Positions 22,995 to 33,755 of a stretch of 64,000 bases of DNA are shown here, piece by piece (the first letter of the stretch is position 1; each line of letters opens with the position of its first letter). A program made the position numbers and the translations under genes. The notes beneath the pieces are model-generated. The model was not told the origin of the DNA. It saw nothing but the letters and a program-made list of their open reading frames with translations, and did no database searches. The DNA lies in assembly GCA_002633005.1 (NCBI GenBank), contig NMRA01000236.1, positions 247,679 to 311,678 on the forward strand, given 5' to 3'. The DNA comes from Phoronis australis. Taxonomy: Eukaryota; Phoronida; Phoronidae.

Positions 22995-23657
22995 AACATA
23001 ATCACGTGGTTTGGCTAATCAGTATAATATTTTCTTGACTGGAAGTTTAGTTTCCACTGAACTTTGGCTGGTTTATGTTCGTGATGTCTGATCAGTTTCC
23101 GAGCCGCTGGCCGGGATAACGAGTCAATCCGGGCGGCCGCGACGGGCCTGACCGGGCTCCGAGCCACTGGCCAGGATAACAAGCGTTTTGTGTTTAGAAC
23201 TAAAAAATCACAAGTCTAAACATCACAGATCTAGGTTCTCCTGTCTGTATCTCTCGGAAAATACTTCGAAATTATCTCCGAACAGACCCCAAAATCCTGC
23301 TACCGGACCTTATTGGCCTGCCGAACTTTGTAGGCTACGGTGTGTCCAAATACCGTCAATAAATCCGTAAAAGCGAAATAAAACGACACGTTTTTATAAG
23401 AACTCGGTGTATTTTTAAGGGTTTTACATCGAAGTTTGATGATTTATTAGTGTTAAACGATGACTTTAAGCGATAAGGTGACACCAGTTGTGAACTGCCG
23501 AACAGACTGCGTGTGAAACCAATGGCGTCATTGGATAATTTCAACACCTCCGTCTGCCGTCAGGTGTCAGGTAACGCAACCGTACGTGCCCTTATGCAGT
23601 AGAACTACTCGACCTAAATTGATACAAATTAGGTTGTTTTTTGGGTGGCATGCTCCT

Positions 23658-25498
23658 TTAAAAGGTGTTGAGTCGAGTGAAAAGAAATGCCTTGTTGAGC
23701 CTAAAATGTACACAACGAAGTACTGTGGTCGTTGAACCGTCCGAAAATCGACTGATTGTGGCACATTCCCGTCACACACTCCTGTCAAATTTCTTTAAAA
23801 TATGTCAACCGGCTTATCCTAAAACGTCCCCGAATAATCACCCGTCCCTGTCGCTGTGGACGGGGCACATTGAAAAGTGGTATGCACTCCCCCTGTAGTA
23901 TTCTACTCCATTGTTGTGACAAATCTGAGACATCCATCGGACAACCGAACAATCGGGAACTCGAACGATATGACGTCTGTATTCACCCACATACAGACAT
24001 GTGAGCGCATAACAAATTATTAGATTAGAAGTGATCATGTTCAGGTAGACAGTCTGTTATTGGTAAAGGCCAGGTTCAATGACTTGGCTTGATTCGAGAA
24101 CAACCAACTGACAATTCTTCTCAAATACAAATGTCTCGCTGGTAAAGCAGCATTAGATATTGAAACCAGTTTTATAACGGTAAGCAGTCCCAACTCAAAT
24201 GTTAATTTTTCCAGAGGAAGTCGGTTTCGTAGGCAAACTTAAGACGGCTTTAATTAAAGCATACATACATGTTTCACGATGCATAGCATAGCTAAAAACA
24301 TCTGAACACACGCTAAGTAGGCACATGTATATGAAGAGAAAATTAAGTTAAAAGGATAATTTAAAACAAGGGACTTTTCAAGTCAGGTTATAAGATTTGA
24401 ATGGAATCTGGAAATGAATTTCAAAAGCATTCTCACCCAGACTCCAGGAGGACACAAGAAGTGTTTGGAGACAATGTTCCACTTGTTCCTCCGGCTCGTG
24501 AATGCAGGTTGAAAAAGGTCAGAACTGCGTTTTATTACCGTTGCGAGGCTCCTTCTACAAGAACATATACATGTACGACTCCTAGCGTATGAAATTTTAA
24601 AGGGTTCTTGAGTATGACAGTTAAAGCTACATTCACCCTACTTAGCTGGAAAAATCGAATTAGTCATTTTAATCTCATAAAATCGGTTTCCTACCATTCC
24701 TAAACTAGTTTTAGAATTCGGCCATTTCCATTACTAACACTCACACACAGCCAATGATTAGATGCGCTAATTCTTGAATTCCTGATTGTAGGATTGCGAT
24801 ATTCTGAAGCGTTTCCTCGAGTCGCTTATAGTTTTGCGGTCTTGTTGCCGGGTCAACGAATTGAATCGTGTCACTGTTAAGAATATTATGAGACAGACTT
24901 TACGAAGAGTAAAAGGTCTAATTCAATTCAGCCAACTCAGGAATGCGAAATGCAACTTTCTATCTTGTTCTTTCAGTTCTTTCAAAAGCACAGAATACAA
25001 ATGTTGATAATGACGACAACAGTGGCGACGGCGAGGGCAAGAACGATGAATAATGATCACTTAGTTCCTTTTGGGAAATGTCACCATATAAGTGCATTAC
25101 TCATTGGCCTTGTACCACAAAACTATTGCCGTCATTATCACGAATCTTATTTCAAGTTTTGTTAGTGACAGGTACATTTTTATCGGAATCGGGCATTCGA
25201 CGAGCGGAGTAAAACTGATTGTGGAATAACGCCATATATTGAAGTAGTACGTGTACGTGGTAGCTATCAATAGCGAGTAGTGAAAAATAACGCCGAAGGG
25301 TGGATATAAACTGGAAATGACTTGGAGCAAAATCCTCCCTCCCTATCAATCCATTTTAGGAGTTGAATTTAATTTATCGAAATCTGTGTGCTTGGGGTAC
25401 GCGACAAGCTACGTTACAAAATAAAACGAATTGCCGAATAATATCGTGTATTACGACGTAAGTACATCATTATTAATAGCCAATAACAAAATACAAAC
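23658..25498. other. Non-coding, nothing recognised
   Basis: No supported gene or repeat. The frame at 24401-24592 (+) has no recognisable domain. Confidence 0.4.
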
Positions 25499-25578
25499 CT
25501 TCCTATCGGTTTTCCGCCAGTCGCCTGCAGCGTGGAGCAAACCAGAACCAAAAGAAGCAAGTAATTGAGATGTCCCAT
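25499..25578 (-). CDS. Possible signal-peptide first exon
   Basis: A minus-strand ATG at 25578 opens MGHLNYLLLLVLVCSTLQAT then GGKPIG, a textbook signal peptide with a short leucine-rich core and small residues at the cleavage site. It ends at a GTTTGT donor. No downstream exon was identified. Just upstream on the same strand (about 25630-25790) another frame with Cys residues (RGHCCELSTREAVFKLLLYK) follows a TTCACAG acceptor, but its phase could not be joined to anything. Signal-like stretches also arise by chance, so this is weak. Confidence 0.28.
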
Positions 25579-26394
25579 GCTTTCTGAAAAAATGACATGC
25601 ATACTCTGTTTTCAAACCGTGCTTGTATAAGAGTAATTTGAAAACAGCTTCCCTCGTTGACAACTCACAACAATGTCCACGATCAATAATTTTCAAAGGC
25701 ATTTGATCGAGTTCTCTGCGTATTTTGTGGTTTTTACATATTTCGTGGCCATCTACTTTATTGTTGCACTGTGAACAACCAGAGAAGCCACCTGACAAGT
25801 TTTTATGCCAACTGTGCACCTAACCATAGTTTGAGACATACAGTAAATAATATAACTAACTTTTAGAAATTTCTTGTCCAGAGGGAGTAACCGAGTCGAT
25901 TTCAACAAGCCAGGCTTTATTTTCTTTACATATTTCATGTATACTTGTAAGATGAGACGTACCAAATAATAACCCAAGCGCAGTCTATCTGTCTTTTGCT
26001 TCCATGAAAAATGTGTACCATGCTCGCGAAATTACCATTTTCATAGTGCAGCAACGTTACCGAATGTATTGCATGGCAGAAACGTATATTTTTTAATATT
26101 CTTCTGACACCGGGTTGACATGAAAACATGTATAACCAGTCCAAGTGTTAATTATATAACACTTCTGTCTCAGTTTGCTAAATATTATATCGTACATTTG
26201 TATATTACAAATTCGTTTGTTCCTAATCAACTTAAGTGTTCTAAACTTATTCCTCTTTTTAAGAGGACACACACCCCCAGCCGGTGCCTCATCCCCATAT
26301 CCGGCGTAGGCCTACCACTGCTAGTCCACAGGGTCCACTGTTCAAAAGTTTCGTAACCACCATCACCAGCCCCCCCAGGGTGCGCGCGTATGCT
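25579..26394. other. Non-coding, nothing firmly recognised
   Basis: Contains the unassigned minus-strand frames mentioned for the signal-peptide candidate and no other supported feature. Confidence 0.4.
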
Positions 26395-26490
26395 AGGCAG
26401 CAATTCGCACCCCGAACTGACAAATGGTATCTGGGAGAGTTTTAGGGGGGGCATGGCCCCCTTTGCCCCCCTAAATCCGCCACTGATCAC
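26395..26490 (+). repeat. Dispersed repeat, copy 3 of 3
   Basis: GAACTGACAAATGGTATCTG, GTTTTAGGGGGG and CCCCCTAAATCCGCCACTGA match copies at 9370-9465 and 17065-17150. It lies just upstream of the full-length LINE. Confidence 0.7.
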
Positions 26491-26757
26491 AGTTATGTTG
26501 GTTGAAATAACTATATAAAGGAAATGAAGTTCGATAAAAGTATTGATATCAACACAGCTTTTACGTGATATTTCTGTATCACCAGGCGAAATTCCCATGT
26601 CTAGCGTAAACCCGGGTAAAGCTGATTCCCTTACACCAGCTGTGCAAACCACGGGTTCCAGCCAGTATTGTTTTTTTCAGCCAAGAGTTAAAACACAAGG
26701 ATCTATAACCGCGCCCTGTCCGCCATTAATTGACCTACTTACGTAATATTAGCGATA

Positions 26758-27561
26758 ATGCCTGGGTCTAGGAAGACAACAACACCTTCAGCCAGTGACA
26801 GGTCAGTGACTCGAAGCATTTCGTCCTATATGCCTACAGGTGAGACGAGCCCGAAGACTACAGATATATCTAACCGTCAACTATTAGAGATAATAAACGA
26901 CAAGTTCGAAAAGCTGTCCAACGATTTTGAGTCTCTCAGACGCGAGTATGCCACGTCAAGGGAAGAGAACTCTATCTTACGTGATCAGGTCAAATCACTG
27001 GAAGAAAAGTTAGATGATTTAGAGAATCGATCCAGGCGAGACAACCTTATATTCCATGGCATGGTTGAAAATGGTAATGAAACCTGGGAAGAATCGGAAA
27101 AGCAACTGGAAGAGTTTCTCAAGGAGCAGCTGAACATTGTAGATATAAACATAGAGAGAGCTCACAGACTGGGCCGTAGAACCCAGGGGAAAGTGCGGCC
27201 CATAATAGCAAAACTGAATTCGAAAGATAAGCAAAAAATAATGAGGAAACGGAGAGAAGTGAGGGACCCCAACATATTCATAACAGAAGACTTCTCAATC
27301 CGGGTTAAGAAGGCAAGGAGAAAGCTGTACGAATTCTCACAATCAAACAACATGGAAAACGCTAAAATCAGCTTTAACAAGCTAATCTATAATGGCAGGG
27401 TATATGTATACGAAGAAGAGAACGATATGGTAAAAATCAAACCCCGCACGACTAATGCTGATCCACGCCATCCATCAACCCGAACGGAAGCCGCTGTTCA
27501 ACATGATGATCAGGTTTTCCATATGGCCAGCTCGTCTCAAGCTCAGTCGGACCAGCACTAG
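26758..27561 (+). CDS. LINE ORF1 protein (coiled coil, RRM-like)
   Basis: A 267-residue protein that would bind element RNA as a chaperone in the ribonucleoprotein. Residues about 40-95 form a heptad-rich coiled coil (LRREYATSREENSILRDQVK then SLEEKLDDLENRS). Residues about 96-170 carry the RRM-like core seen in LINE ORF1s, with RRDNLIFHGM and INIERAHRLGRR. The C-terminal tail is Ser/Gln/His-rich. The ATG at 26758 is the first in frame. It ends at UAG (27559-27561), and the frame stays open beyond that stop into ORF2. Confidence 0.85.
   Translation: MPGSRKTTTPSASDRSVTRSISSYMPTGETSPKTTDISNRQLLEIINDKFEKLSNDFESLRREYATSREENSILRDQVKSLEEKLDDLENRSRRDNLIFHGMVENGNETWEESEKQLEEFLKEQLNIVDINIERAHRLGRRTQGKVRPIIAKLNSKDKQKIMRKRREVRDPNIFITEDFSIRVKKARRKLYEFSQSNNMENAKISFNKLIYNGRVYVYEEENDMVKIKPRTTNADPRHPSTRTEAAVQHDDQVFHMASSSQAQSDQH
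27559..27561 (+). promoter_or_regulatory. UAG codon between ORF1 and ORF2, candidate recoding site
   Basis: CAC-UAG-AGG-UUA separates the two proteins in one frame. The only nearby ATG (27594) is out of frame. Readthrough or termination-reinitiation would explain ORF2 expression. The mechanism is inferred. Confidence 0.5.
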
Positions 27562-30500
27562 AGGTTAGGCCAAGGCCCGCAAGACAAGTCGTCATGGAAA
27601 TTTATTTGTTGGAATATCGAAGGTCTAAAGCATAAAATACAGAGATCTGATTTTGTAAATTTGATATGTACATATGATATTATCGCTTTTGTTGAAACAT
27701 GGGGAATGAATGAAGATGAGTTTACACTGGAAGGGTACCAGTGTTTTGGGTCGGTGAGAAATAAACACCCTCAAGCATTTCGGAATTCTGGCGGTGTAGT
27801 ATTATTTTGTAAGGATTTATTGGGGGCTATTAGGCTTCCTTCAAGTTCGTGTGACGTTTTATGGGTAAAAATTGACCTACCCGATTATCTGTATCCTGTT
27901 TTAGTTGCAGTTGTGTATCAGTCTCCAAAAAGTTCAAGTAAAAATTTGGAAATAATGAAAACACTTGAGCGGGAGGTACAAGGTTATACTGCTGAAATGA
28001 GAGGGGATTGTCACCTTTTAATTATGGGCGATTTTAATGCTCGTACGCGTAACAGGCCAGACTTTATTGCAGATGACAGTATTAAGTATATGGATGAATC
28101 CAGTGCTATTTTTGATTGTGTTGGTTATGTAGAAGATCGCCTGTGTTGTAGGACCTCACAAGATAATGGTGAGGTAAATGAGTTTGGTACAGAATTATTA
28201 GATTTTTGTCAAAGAAATGAGATAAGAATTCTGAATGGAAGAGTAGGGAAAGATGCAGACATTGGTAGTGTAACATGTGTAACTTATAATGGATCTAGTG
28301 TTGTTGATTATGTCATGATGAGCAAGGATTTATTGTACTGTGTGGACGGTTTTGAAATCGGTGAAATATGTGAATCGACTGCGCACTTTCCATTGATTTT
28401 TAGTATGTGTAAGACGCAGCAAAACAACTGGGCTCGAGGTGAACAGAATGAAAATGTTTATAAATGGAACGAGGGGTTGAGCCTAAGATATGCAGAAAAC
28501 TGGTCGAGCCCGGAGGTGGATCAGTTGCTCGCTGACGTGCAGAGTCATTTACCCTCGACCATAGATTCAAGTGTAGAAAGTTTAATGGAAGCCATTAAAT
28601 TATGTGCTGCAGACATGTTAAAACCAAAAGTGAACATATCTTATAACCCAGTTAGTTTTCCCAAATGGTTTGACGCTGATTGTAGGGAGATGAGAGCTGT
28701 CGTTAGGCAAAAATTATGTAATTTTAGATTCAGTATTGGAACACTGAGAGAAAACATTTGCCGAACTCTATATGTACAAGCTAGAAGGGATTATGGAAAC
28801 TTAAAAAAAGTGAAACAGATAGAGTGTAAAAGAAAACATTACAAAACTTTGAAATCAGCTGTGGAGAGTAAAGACAGTAAAAAATTCTGGCGCGCATTTA
28901 ATATTAAGAAGAAAGGTGTATCAACGAATATTAAACCGGAGGAATGGATAAATTATTTCAGCTCTCTGTTCGAAGGCCAATATTTTGTTACTAATCCGGA
29001 GTTCGCTGAGTTTCATGCTTTTATTGAGAACTCAGTAAAAAATGACATCAATTCAAGTAATGCAGTTGTTGATATGGAGTTGGACGCTGAAATCACAAAA
29101 GACGAAATTATACAAACCATCGGTAGTATGAAAGATGGAACTTCGCCAGGATGTGATAAAATTAGCATTGAGTTCTACAAGTATGCTGATAAAAAGTTGG
29201 TAGATTCGCTGTTCCAGCTTTACAACTACTTTTTTAAAAATGGTGTGTTTCCAAAAGAATGGACAAAATCCATTATAGTACCGATATTTAAGGGCGGTAC
29301 CAAAATTCCTGAAAATTTCAGAGGAATATCCCTCATGCAAGTCACGGCCAAAATATTCGAAAAAATATTGTGCCAGCGACTTCAAAAATGGTCGGAAAGA
29401 GAAAACGTAATTAGTATGTCTCAAGCTGCGTTTAGGAAAGGACACAGTACGGTGGATCACATGTTTGCTTTATATACGTTAATAATTAAATATTTGACAC
29501 GAGATAAAGGTAGATTCTATTGTGCTTTCGTGGATTTTAAGGCAGCTTATGACAGTATATATAGAAGCGCATTGTATTTTAAATTAAGAAACAATCGCAT
29601 AGAAGGTAAGATGTATAAGATAATAAAAGCAATGTACGCTGAAGTAAAAGCGTGCGTGAAAATGAGTAACGGAAGCTACACGGAGTTCTTTGATTGTCAT
29701 AATGGTCTAAAACAAGGCTCTCAGCTATCACCGTTTTTGTTTATTTTATTTATAAACGATCTCGAACAAGAATTAGAATCCGGGGGAGGTGAAACAATTT
29801 CCATGGGATCAGCTGAATTATTGCATCTGCTGTTTGCTGATGATTTGGTTTTATTTTCTTATAGTGTGAAAGGACTGCAGAAAAAATTGAACATTTTATA
29901 TGAGTATAGCCAGAAATGGAAATTGATTGTTAACATGTCGAAGACTAAGATAATTGTTTTCAGAAAAGGTGGAATGTTACGATCGTATGAAAAATGGACG
30001 TATGATGGGAATACTGTTAATATTGTAAATGCATACAAATATCTAGGATTAATGTTTACTACGAAAGGTTCGTGGTCTTGCGCACAGAAAACTCTATCAT
30101 TACAGGCTACTAAGGCAGTGAATTTGATGAGAAAAAATGTCAATGGTTTTAATGCACTCCCTGTTAAAGTTAGTTTAAAATTATTCGATTGTAAAATATT
30201 GCCGATACTTCATTATGGCTGTGAGATCTGGGGTTTTAATGATTGCGAATGTATTGAAATAGTCCACACAAAATTTTGTAAAGAAATTTTAAATTTGCCT
30301 AGCACGGCAATTTCATCGACTGCTAGAGGTGAGATGGGTCGTTACTCCTTGATTGCTTACCGACTTCCTAGAATTATGAAATATTGGTTAAAACTATTAA
30401 AAACCGATGAGTCAAAAATTACATATCATTGCTATGAATGGCAGTACAATATGACGGAAAATGTTAATAAACCGTGCTGGGTTAATGATGTTAAGAAATT

Positions 30501-31038
30501 GTTATTTCAGTTTGGTTTTGGAGAAGCATGGTATAATCAGGGTGTAGGTTCCGAGACAAGCTTCATATCACTTTTTAAACAAAGATGCAAAGATATTGAT
30601 CAGCAAAAATGGCATGATATTTTGAACAATTCGATTAAGCTGGAAACTTACAGAACTTTTAAGTTAAATATATGTTTTGAAAACTATTTAGATGTAATTG
30701 ACAATGTAAATGTTAGATCTGATATGGTGAGATTGAGATGTTCAGCGCACGCGCTAATGATTGAAAAGGGTAGACACTTGAAACTTAGCAGAACAGAAAG
30801 GTTATGCCCTGTCTGTGTTAGGACATATGTCGAGTCGGAATATCATTTTGTTATCGAATGCCCATTCTACGATGTCCTTAGGAAACGATATTTGCCTGCA
30901 TGGAGCTACAACAATCCCAATGTTACAAAATTCCACAGACTCATGACTATGGAGGAAAAAGATCTTATATGGTCAACATGTAAATATGTTCATTTCGCAT
31001 TCAAGCGAAGAAGAATTCGGTTTACTTCTAGTGTTTGA
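27562..31038 (+). CDS. LINE ORF2: APE endonuclease and reverse transcriptase
   Basis: The frame is open for 1158 codons directly after the ORF1 stop. Numbering from 27562, residues 14-275 are an APE-type endonuclease: WNIEGL at 17-22, VETW at 44-47, GDFNAR near 155 and SVVDYVM. The closing motif reads STAHFPL where most relatives have SDHxP. The reverse transcriptase spans about 480-790, with FVDFKAAYD, GLKQGSQLSP and FADD at 758-761, so the catalytic aspartates are intact. A CPVC...H...C cluster lies near 1082. There is no in-frame ATG before 27706, which is past the endonuclease Asn and Glu, so translation must start at a non-AUG codon or read through the UAG. Confidence 0.88.
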   Translation, partial: RLGQGPQDKSSWKFICWNIEGLKHKIQRSDFVNLICTYDIIAFVETWGMNEDEFTLEGYQCFGSVRNKHPQAFRNSGGVVLFCKDLLGAIRLPSSSCDVLWVKIDLPDYLYPVLVAVVYQSPKSSSKNLEIMKTLEREVQGYTAEMRGDCHLLIMGDFNARTRNRPDFIADDSIKYMDESSAIFDCVGYVEDRLCCRTSQDNGEVNEFGTELLDFCQRNEIRILNGRVGKDADIGSVTCVTYNGSSVVDYVMMSKDLLYCVDGFEIGEICESTAHFPLIFSMCKTQQNNWARGEQNENVYKWNEGLSLRYAENWSSPEVDQLLADVQSHLPSTIDSSVESLMEAIKLCAADMLKPKVNISYNPVSFPKWFDADCREMRAVVRQKLCNFRFSIGTLRENICRTLYVQARRDYGNLKKVKQIECKRKHYKTLKSAVESKDSKKFWRAFNIKKKGVSTNIKPEEWINYFSSLFEGQYFVTNPEFAEFHAFIENSVKNDINSSNAVVDMELDAEITKDEIIQTIGSMKDGTSPGCDKISIEFYKYADKKLVDSLFQLYNYFFKNGVFPKEWTKSIIVPIFKGGTKIPENFRGISLMQVTAKIFEKILCQRLQKWSERENVISMSQAAFRKGHSTVDHMFALYTLIIKYLTRDKGRFYCAFVDFKAAYDSIYRSALYFKLRNNRIEGKMYKIIKAMYAEVKACVKMSNGSYTEFFDCHNGLKQGSQLSPFLFILFINDLEQELESGGGETISMGSAELLHLLFADDLVLFSYSVKGLQKKLNILYEYSQKWKLIVNMSKTKIIVFRKGGMLRSYEKWTYDGNTVNIVNAYKYLGLMFTTKGSWSCAQKTLSLQATKAVNLMRKNVNGFNALPVKVSLKLFDCKILPILHYGCEIWGFNDCECIEIVHTKFCKEILNLPSTAISSTARGEMGRYSLIAYRLPRIMKYWLKLLKTDESKITYHCYEWQYNMTENVNKPCWVNDVKKLLFQFGFGEAWYNQGVGSETSFISLFKQRCKDIDQQKWHDILNNSIKLETYRTFKLNICFENYLDVIDNVNVRSDMVRLRCSAHALMIEKGRHLKLSRTERLCPVCVRTYVESEYHFVIECPFYDVLRKRYLPAWSYNNPNVTKFHRLMTMEEKDLIWSTCKYVHFAFKRRRIRFTSSV

Positions 31039-31118
31039 CACTTACCTTTATTGTATTTGATGATTTGATTGTAACAAGGGCCGGAGGCCTAGTTATTGAA
31101 TAAATATATATATTATAT

Positions 31119-31610
31119 TATAACTCAATCATAGTTCTGCGGAATTCATTTCCTGGACACCTGAGAGACATTACAGATTTAAATATTTGTAAAAGACAAA
31201 TCAAACAATACCTGTTTAGCCTTATTGAAAGAAGTGATAGCTCCGATTTTATTTATTAAATATTTATTCATCTATTTATTTGTCATCTATCATGTCACTT
31301 CATCCTACATTATTTTTACCACGTTTTCACCTATAGCCAATTTATTTCATATCTCTCATTCCTCCTGTTTAATTATTTAGAATTTACTATTTTTCGTAAT
31401 ATTTATTTTCTTCAATTATTTTTTTAATTTCTGTATGGACCACCACGGAATTTTTTTAAAACTTTTCAATGTTATCCAGATAGTGTACATAATTATTTTT
31501 TAAATTTCTTTTATTGTAACTTGTACCTATTGCTGTGTTTATTCTTGTATATTATCAAAAAAAACTAATGACAATAATAATAATAAAAAAATAATAATCG
31601 TTTGCAACTC
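31119..31610 (+). mobile_element. 3' end of a second LINE (jockey/CR1-like)
   Basis: The first 45 codons (31119-31257) read VLRNSFPGHLRDITDLNICK, RQIKQYLFSLIE and a stop. This is the usual C-terminus of jockey/CR1-group polymerases (W/L-NSLP..L..I..L..FK..LK.YLF). A 350-bp AT-rich 3' UTR follows and ends in AATAATAATAATAAAAAAATAATAAT near 31575-31600. The upstream part of this element is absent because the intact LINE adjoins it. Confidence 0.7.
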
Positions 31611-33375
31611 AAATATTTTCAGAAAATGTTACAAGTTGAACGCACAATTACCGTTGTTTTCATCTTTGTTATCTCTACCCAAGTAATAAGTCGTTAAATT
31701 TAATACTGAATTCTTTTCCTAGAATAAACGTGTAATGTAACGAACAGGTTCATACACTATAGGTTATGATCCTCCACATGAACAGTCTGCCGAAAAAAAG
31801 AATCTAAGACTCCGAAGCTTATGATATAAATACGTATTCGGTCTCGGTACATACGCGGAATAACGTCTCATGGGATTATTTCATCTACGCTACTCTTGGT
31901 ATGTTTTGTGGATTTATTTTGCAGCGATTCCGATAAATTTTGTCATACGCAATAATTGGATAAGCGCGTATCCAACGCAGGCTGAGCGTATTGTCAACTT
32001 GCTCACACACGGCTGCAGCTGTAGGCAACATGCTCACTGGTTTGAATGCTACGTTCAATAGTAAAGTAAGAGATCGATTTTTGTTGCCAGGTGCTTTAGT
32101 ATATACCGGTAACAGTGGCAGATCTACGTTTTCAGTAAGGGGGGGGGGGNGGGGGGTTAGGATTCGAGTGAATTCGAGTCGCGTAGTTGATTTCATTTTC
32201 CTGGCGAAATTTATTTCATTTTTTTATTTTTGATCCTGTCCCGAGGGGTGGGGTTGAACCCCCTGAACCCCTCCTGTAGATCCGCCTGTGGGTAATTAGT
32301 TTTCACGGGCTGCTAAAGGAACACAGAAGTGACCTATGAGCTGAGTTTGTTTGCATTTAAGGAGCGGTAGCTCTTCGTCTGCGCTAGCACCAACACCCAA
32401 TCGAAGTCTTAGTCTCTGCGGTCGCAAGCCATCGCTTTGCAAGCCGAGCTAAACGCCACTAGGTAGATAACAGAGTAAAGCATACTAAGCGTCTTTAAAT
32501 TGTAAAACCAGGCCCGTAGCCAGCATTGCGAAGGGAGTGGTCCGAATTTCTTGAACAGTGGATCTTTGATATTTTGCAAACGTCGACACTGGGGAGTTTT
32601 CATTAAGGCCCTCAATTGACGCAGCTTAATCAGGAGTAAGGGAAATTTATATCCACAACGATGACTCTCAGCTCTATGTTTTTGAGATGAATTAGTAATA
32701 CCACAAAGAGATGAGGATGTCGTGACAGTTGCTCGCAAATAACGAGACTCAATTCCGATGTAATGTGATCCAAACGTTCTCGCTTTACTTCCTGCCAAAT
32801 TTTCAAATCATGCATGCTTAAATGAGTGACAGAAATATTTAGTCGGAGAATAACTTGACGAATTTTTTATCTAGTTTTATTTTGCGTGTTACTCAGTTAA
32901 ATAACTGACGTTGGAATTGGGAGCAGCCTATTACTCACCATTCGGTTCGTCATTCCGAAGGTTTACTACTTCGAATGTTCACTACAACTTTTTCAACCCA
33001 TGTGTAATTTTACACGTTTACATGCAAAATGAATGGTACTACGGCTATTAGATACACTGAATGGTGAACATACCTGAAACAACGCCCGATTAATAAAATA
33101 CTTTGTTTGGAATTCATGCGTATGCAAAATTACCCGCATGTCTTACGAACACGGAAAAATGAGAACGCTATTGCATTTTAAAAAATATGGAGTGGCAATA
33201 TTGATGAATTATCAAGCAGGATACATTCATCAAATCCATATCGAGGTCACGACATTTCACAGTGAGATTGAAAAGTTTAGGGTCGCTGCGCCTGAACCTC
33301 ACCCACCGGAACCACGCACACACCCGGGTTGAAATTTAATGTAGTTAGCAGGCTACCCTGTTCCTGCCAGTCTTC
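31611..33375. other. Non-coding; remnants of G-rich dispersed repeats
   Basis: Holds a poly-G run with one ambiguous base (32141-32156), a GGGGTTGAACCCCCTGAACC block near 32250-32285 and a GGCCCGTAGCCAG block near 32511-32523 that recurs in reverse complement near 41376. No gene is supported. Confidence 0.45.
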
Positions 33376-33386
33376 AAGAAGTCAGA
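33376..33386 (+). repeat. 11-bp target-site duplication (5' copy)
   Basis: AAGAAGTCAGA here and at 39254-39264 bracket the L1/Tx1-like element. Confidence 0.75.
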
Positions 33387-33755
33387 CGACCGGTGGCGTT
33401 GAGTAGTGAAGCAGCCTTATACAGATCTCTCCCAGAGTTTGCTTTATAACTTGTTTAAAATGGTGATAAATACTGGAGTGAGATTCATCATCAAAGCTAG
33501 GGAATACAAAGAAACCAGAAAAATAAGTTTTGGAGATTCTGTCATATGATTATACTACATCTGAATTTTCTAAAGGAATGACTTGGGCAAACTGATTCTG
33601 ACCTTTGACTACCTGCTTACACTGGGTCACCCCCTGGTGAGTGATTTGTTGTGGCACATCAATAGCACCAAGACCACCATGTTTTAAGTTTGAAAGGACA
33701 GTTGTCAACTCTTGAATACTAAATAGACCACGCTATAGAGATTAAAGTTGTGAAA

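Larger units (their letters stand above)
21274..23657 (+). mobile_element. TTAA-flanked THAP-containing DNA transposon, copy 1
   Basis: The ends AGGAGAATGCCACC (21274) and GGTGGCATGCTCCT (to 23657) form terminal inverted repeats. They are flanked by TTGA on the left and TTAA on the right. Copy 2 (55931-57622, opposite orientation) has perfect TTAA on both sides. TTAA target duplication plus a THAP domain points to the Kolobok superfamily. This copy has a solo LTR inserted at 22238-22994. Relics of two first exons face each other inside: a THAP exon on the plus strand near 21430-21645 and an exon on the minus strand near 21660-21850. No transposase core remains. Confidence 0.7.
26540..31118 (+). 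mobile_element. Near-intact LINE with ORF1-UAG-ORF2 in one frame
   Basis: A non-LTR retrotransposon with two long intact frames (26758-27561 and 27562-31038) and a short 3' UTR. The UTR holds AACAAGGGCCGGAGGCC and AATAAA and ends in a TA-rich tail at about 31100-31118. The absence of internal stops in about 4.3 kb suggests a young, possibly active copy. The 5' end is uncertain: the sequence before 26758 may be 5' UTR from about 26540. The 3' end abuts another LINE's 3' fragment at 31118. The encoded proteins resemble L1/I-group LINEs; the clade is not certain. Confidence 0.85.
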
